Shown one piece after another: positions 7,037-8,558 of a stretch of 8,558 bases of DNA. Location: the NCBI GenBank assembly GCA_001769005.1, contig MENE01000189.1, positions 26,389 through 34,946 on the forward strand, in the 5' to 3' direction. Both the position numbers and the translations under genes were made by a program. This stretch comes from Bacteroidetes bacterium GWA2_31_9b (GTDB lineage Bacteria > Bacteroidota > Bacteroidia > Bacteroidales > UBA12077). Within the stretch, counting starts at the first letter, position 1. The number at the start of each line of letters is the position of its first letter. The notes under the pieces are model-generated. The model saw only the letters and a list, made by a program, of their open reading frames with translations, ran no database searches and had not been told where the DNA came from.

Positions 7037-8558
7037 TTATTCTACAATAATTTTTATTTGTTTCTTTTCATTTTTAGCTGTTGCCAAAATTACATAAACA
7101 CCAGTGTTTAGTCCATTCAAATGGTAATCAATTTCGTAATTATCCATTCCGTATTCTTCTCGTTTATCAATTACTACTCCTTGGTTAACACTAAATATTT
7201 TAAGTTGAATGTCGGCGATTTCACGTAACACAACTTTGATAGTGAAGTTTCCATCTGTTGGATTTGGATAAATAGCTAATTCACTGATTAATGGATCTGT
7301 ATATCCAATAAAATTGTTATCGTTTATGGTATCATTGAATTGAATTATTTCCACTTGTTTTATAACCATTGAAATACATCCCCCTGAATAAGCCAAAAGC
7401 CCTACATTAAAAATCCCAAGTTCATTACTTTCAAGTTGGAGCATATAGTTGGGTAGTGTATAATCAGCAATGTTATTAAATGCTTCAGGATTATAATCCC
7501 AATAAAGGCTATCCAGTTCTATATTAGAAATTTCGTATATAAAAAGGGTATCACCTAAATTTGCTAATGATGACATTAGAAAGTCTGCTTGTAACGCATC
7601 ATTTCCTATTGTAATTGATATTTCATCATGGGCAAAACAACCGATACTATCAGTAACTTCAAGATAATAATTACTTTCAGTATTTACAGTTATGAATCGG
7701 TTATTTGAAAATACTCCTGATGAATTTGACCATTGGTGAGTAGTAAAATCTTGACCATCAATATTTATTGAATTTCCCGGGCAAATTCTTATATCATCAC
7801 CTAAGTCAACTATAAGTTCATCCGGTTCGAAAATCTCAAACGTGTTTTGAATTGTACATAAATTATTATCAGTTATTGAAACCTCATAAGTTCCTTTGTA
7901 TAAAGATTCGATTCTTTCGGATGTTTCTCCAGTTGACCAGTTAAACTGATAGTTACCAACTCCACCGAATGCTTGAATTTCAATAAATCCATCATTGTAA
8001 CCATAACAATGTGCATTTTTAAAATCAGTAACAATAAGTTGTAAAGTATCAGGCTGAGTAATTTCAAAGTATTTTACTGTTGAACAATTGTTTGTATCAG
8101 AAATCATGACAGAATGAATTCCTGCACTATAACCATCAGAATATTCACCAATATCAGAATTTGACCATGCGAAAGAATATGGGGCAAATGGCTGAGCTGG
8201 TGTAACATCAACTATATATGCTGTTCCTGTAGAACCACTATGACAAAGTACTTGCGTTGTGTCAATGTTAAGTATTATAGGGTTTGTTGATGGTTTAATT
8301 AGTTGTTCGTGATGCTGTACGCAATCATGTGCATCGAGAACATTAAGTAAATATCGGGTATTTTGGTTTAATTGGGAAATTGTATTTGCGTTACCTAAAG
8401 TATTACCTGAAAAGTCCGTCCATTCATACCGATAAGGTAAAGTACCTCCTTGCATATCCACATTAATTGCACCATTGTTAGTATTACAAGTTGTATGTGT
8501 AACATCAATAAAGTCGAAAAGCAATGAATCGGGCTCAGGCATGTAAGTATTTACTGTA
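7037..8558 (-). CDS. SprB-like repeat surface protein with T9SS sorting domain, 5' end outside window
   Basis: The frame stays open through the window's right edge. The codons before the ATG at 8542 (8557-8543) read TVNTY in frame. That ATG falls at the start of a repeat unit and has no signal peptide, so it is not the true start and the protein is N-terminally truncated here. Numbering from that Met, three SprB-like repeats occupy about 4-83, 84-164 and 165-240. Each carries a central Cys (C19, C100, C179), a strand ending in a Trp (YRYEW, YSFAW, YQFNW) and a second Cys near D-x-x-C (C74, C153, C229). An Ig-like domain (241-313: LGDDIRICPGNSINIDG, YYLEVTDSIGC) and a PKD-like domain (about 318-402) follow. 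A C-terminal T9SS type A sorting domain (about 417-501) closes the protein. Proteins of this build are exported by T9SS and attached to the surface or released, often as adhesins. It is the first of the four co-directional genes. The ligand is unknown. Confidence 0.9.
   Translation of the reverse strand, partial: TVNTYMPEPDSLLFDFIDVTHTTCNTNNGAINVDMQGGTLPYRYEWTDFSGNTLGNANTISQLNQNTRYLLNVLDAHDCVQHHEQLIKPSTNPIILNIDTTQVLCHSGSTGTAYIVDVTPAQPFAPYSFAWSNSDIGEYSDGYSAGIHSVMISDTNNCSTVKYFEITQPDTLQLIVTDFKNAHCYGYNDGFIEIQAFGGVGNYQFNWSTGETSERIESLYKGTYEVSITDNNLCTIQNTFEIFEPDELIVDLGDDIRICPGNSINIDGQDFTTHQWSNSSGVFSNNRFITVNTESNYYLEVTDSIGCFAHDEISITIGNDALQADFLMSSLANLGDTLFIYEISNIELDSLYWDYNPEAFNNIADYTLPNYMLQLESNELGIFNVGLLAYSGGCISMVIKQVEIIQFNDTINDNNFIGYTDPLISELAIYPNPTDGNFTIKVVLREIADIQLKIFSVNQGVVIDKREEYGMDNYEIDYHLNGLNTGVYVILATAKNEKKQIKIIVE
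7040..7294 (-). other. T9SS type A C-terminal sorting domain
   Basis: The last 85 residues show the expected order: LAIYPNPTDGNFTIKV, then DIQLKIFSVNQG, then LNGLNTGVYVILA, ending KKQIKIIVE. This is the signal recognised by the type IX machinery, usually removed by PorU-type sortase on the cell surface. Confidence 0.93.
7823..8533 (-). repeat. three diverged SprB-like protein repeats
   Basis: The units lie at about 8533-8294, 8293-8051 and 8050-7823, each 76-81 residues. Each runs through a Pro-Asp/Pro-Ile opening, a Cys, a small polar turn (NTNNGAI, SGSTGTA, YGYNDGF), a Trp strand, a D-x-x-C strand and a closing E/K-P. The units are clearly related at protein level but diverged at DNA level, so recent duplication is unlikely. 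More copies probably lie upstream, outside the window. Confidence 0.75.

Noticed and set aside
8540..8542. ATG at 8542 as the start of the SprB-like protein
   Set aside because: The frame remains open upstream to the window edge and the preceding codons fit the end of another repeat. There is no signal peptide after this Met, which a T9SS cargo must have.
1..8558. tRNA, rRNA, CRISPR array, insertion sequence or riboswitch
   Set aside because: Coding regions fill nearly the whole window. The two gaps (127 and 49 bases) hold no cloverleaf, regularly spaced repeats, transposase remnants or known aptamer pattern that I could see.

Overview
The window looks like a piece of a Bacteroidota chromosome. 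It is AT-rich (GC about one third by hand count) and its start codons lack clear Shine-Dalgarno sites. One protein ends in a type A type IX secretion (T9SS) sorting domain, and the exported proteins carry SprB-like repeats and fibronectin type III (FN3) domains. All four genes lie on the minus strand, so transcription runs from high to low coordinates. Genus and order cannot be told from this stretch.

In reading order: (1) 8558-7037 is the 3' part of a T9SS-exported SprB-like repeat surface protein whose 5' end lies outside the window. (2) 6987-2581, after a 49-base gap, is a complete 1468-residue exported protein. It has an N-terminal module and FN3-like domains, an acidic linker, a zinc-peptidase-like module (HELGH...H, Met-turn NLMDY), a beta-rich stretch I cannot name, and a second, C-terminal zinc-peptidase-like module (HELGHCNGLDEY, Met-turn NVMGY). 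(3) 2581-1610 is a small exported protein of unknown family whose start overlaps the previous stop as TAATG. (4) 1482-1, after a 127-base gap holding an imperfect inverted repeat, is the N-terminal 494 residues of an exported FN3-repeat protein whose C-terminus lies outside the window.

The most interesting reading is that gene 2 is modular. A well-composed N-terminal carrier (about 39% GC in sampled lines, ending near base 4260) is followed by an AT-richer C-terminal block (about 30% GC) that ends in its own complete-looking metalloprotease domain. Next comes an even AT-richer partner gene (about 26% GC) that is translationally coupled to it. That layout resembles a polymorphic-toxin cassette: conserved delivery part, variable C-terminal effector, and a small downstream gene as candidate immunity protein or cognate partner. 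This is inference. The sequence directly shows the two protease motifs, the composition step, the TAATG overlap and the signal peptides. It does not show toxicity or immunity.
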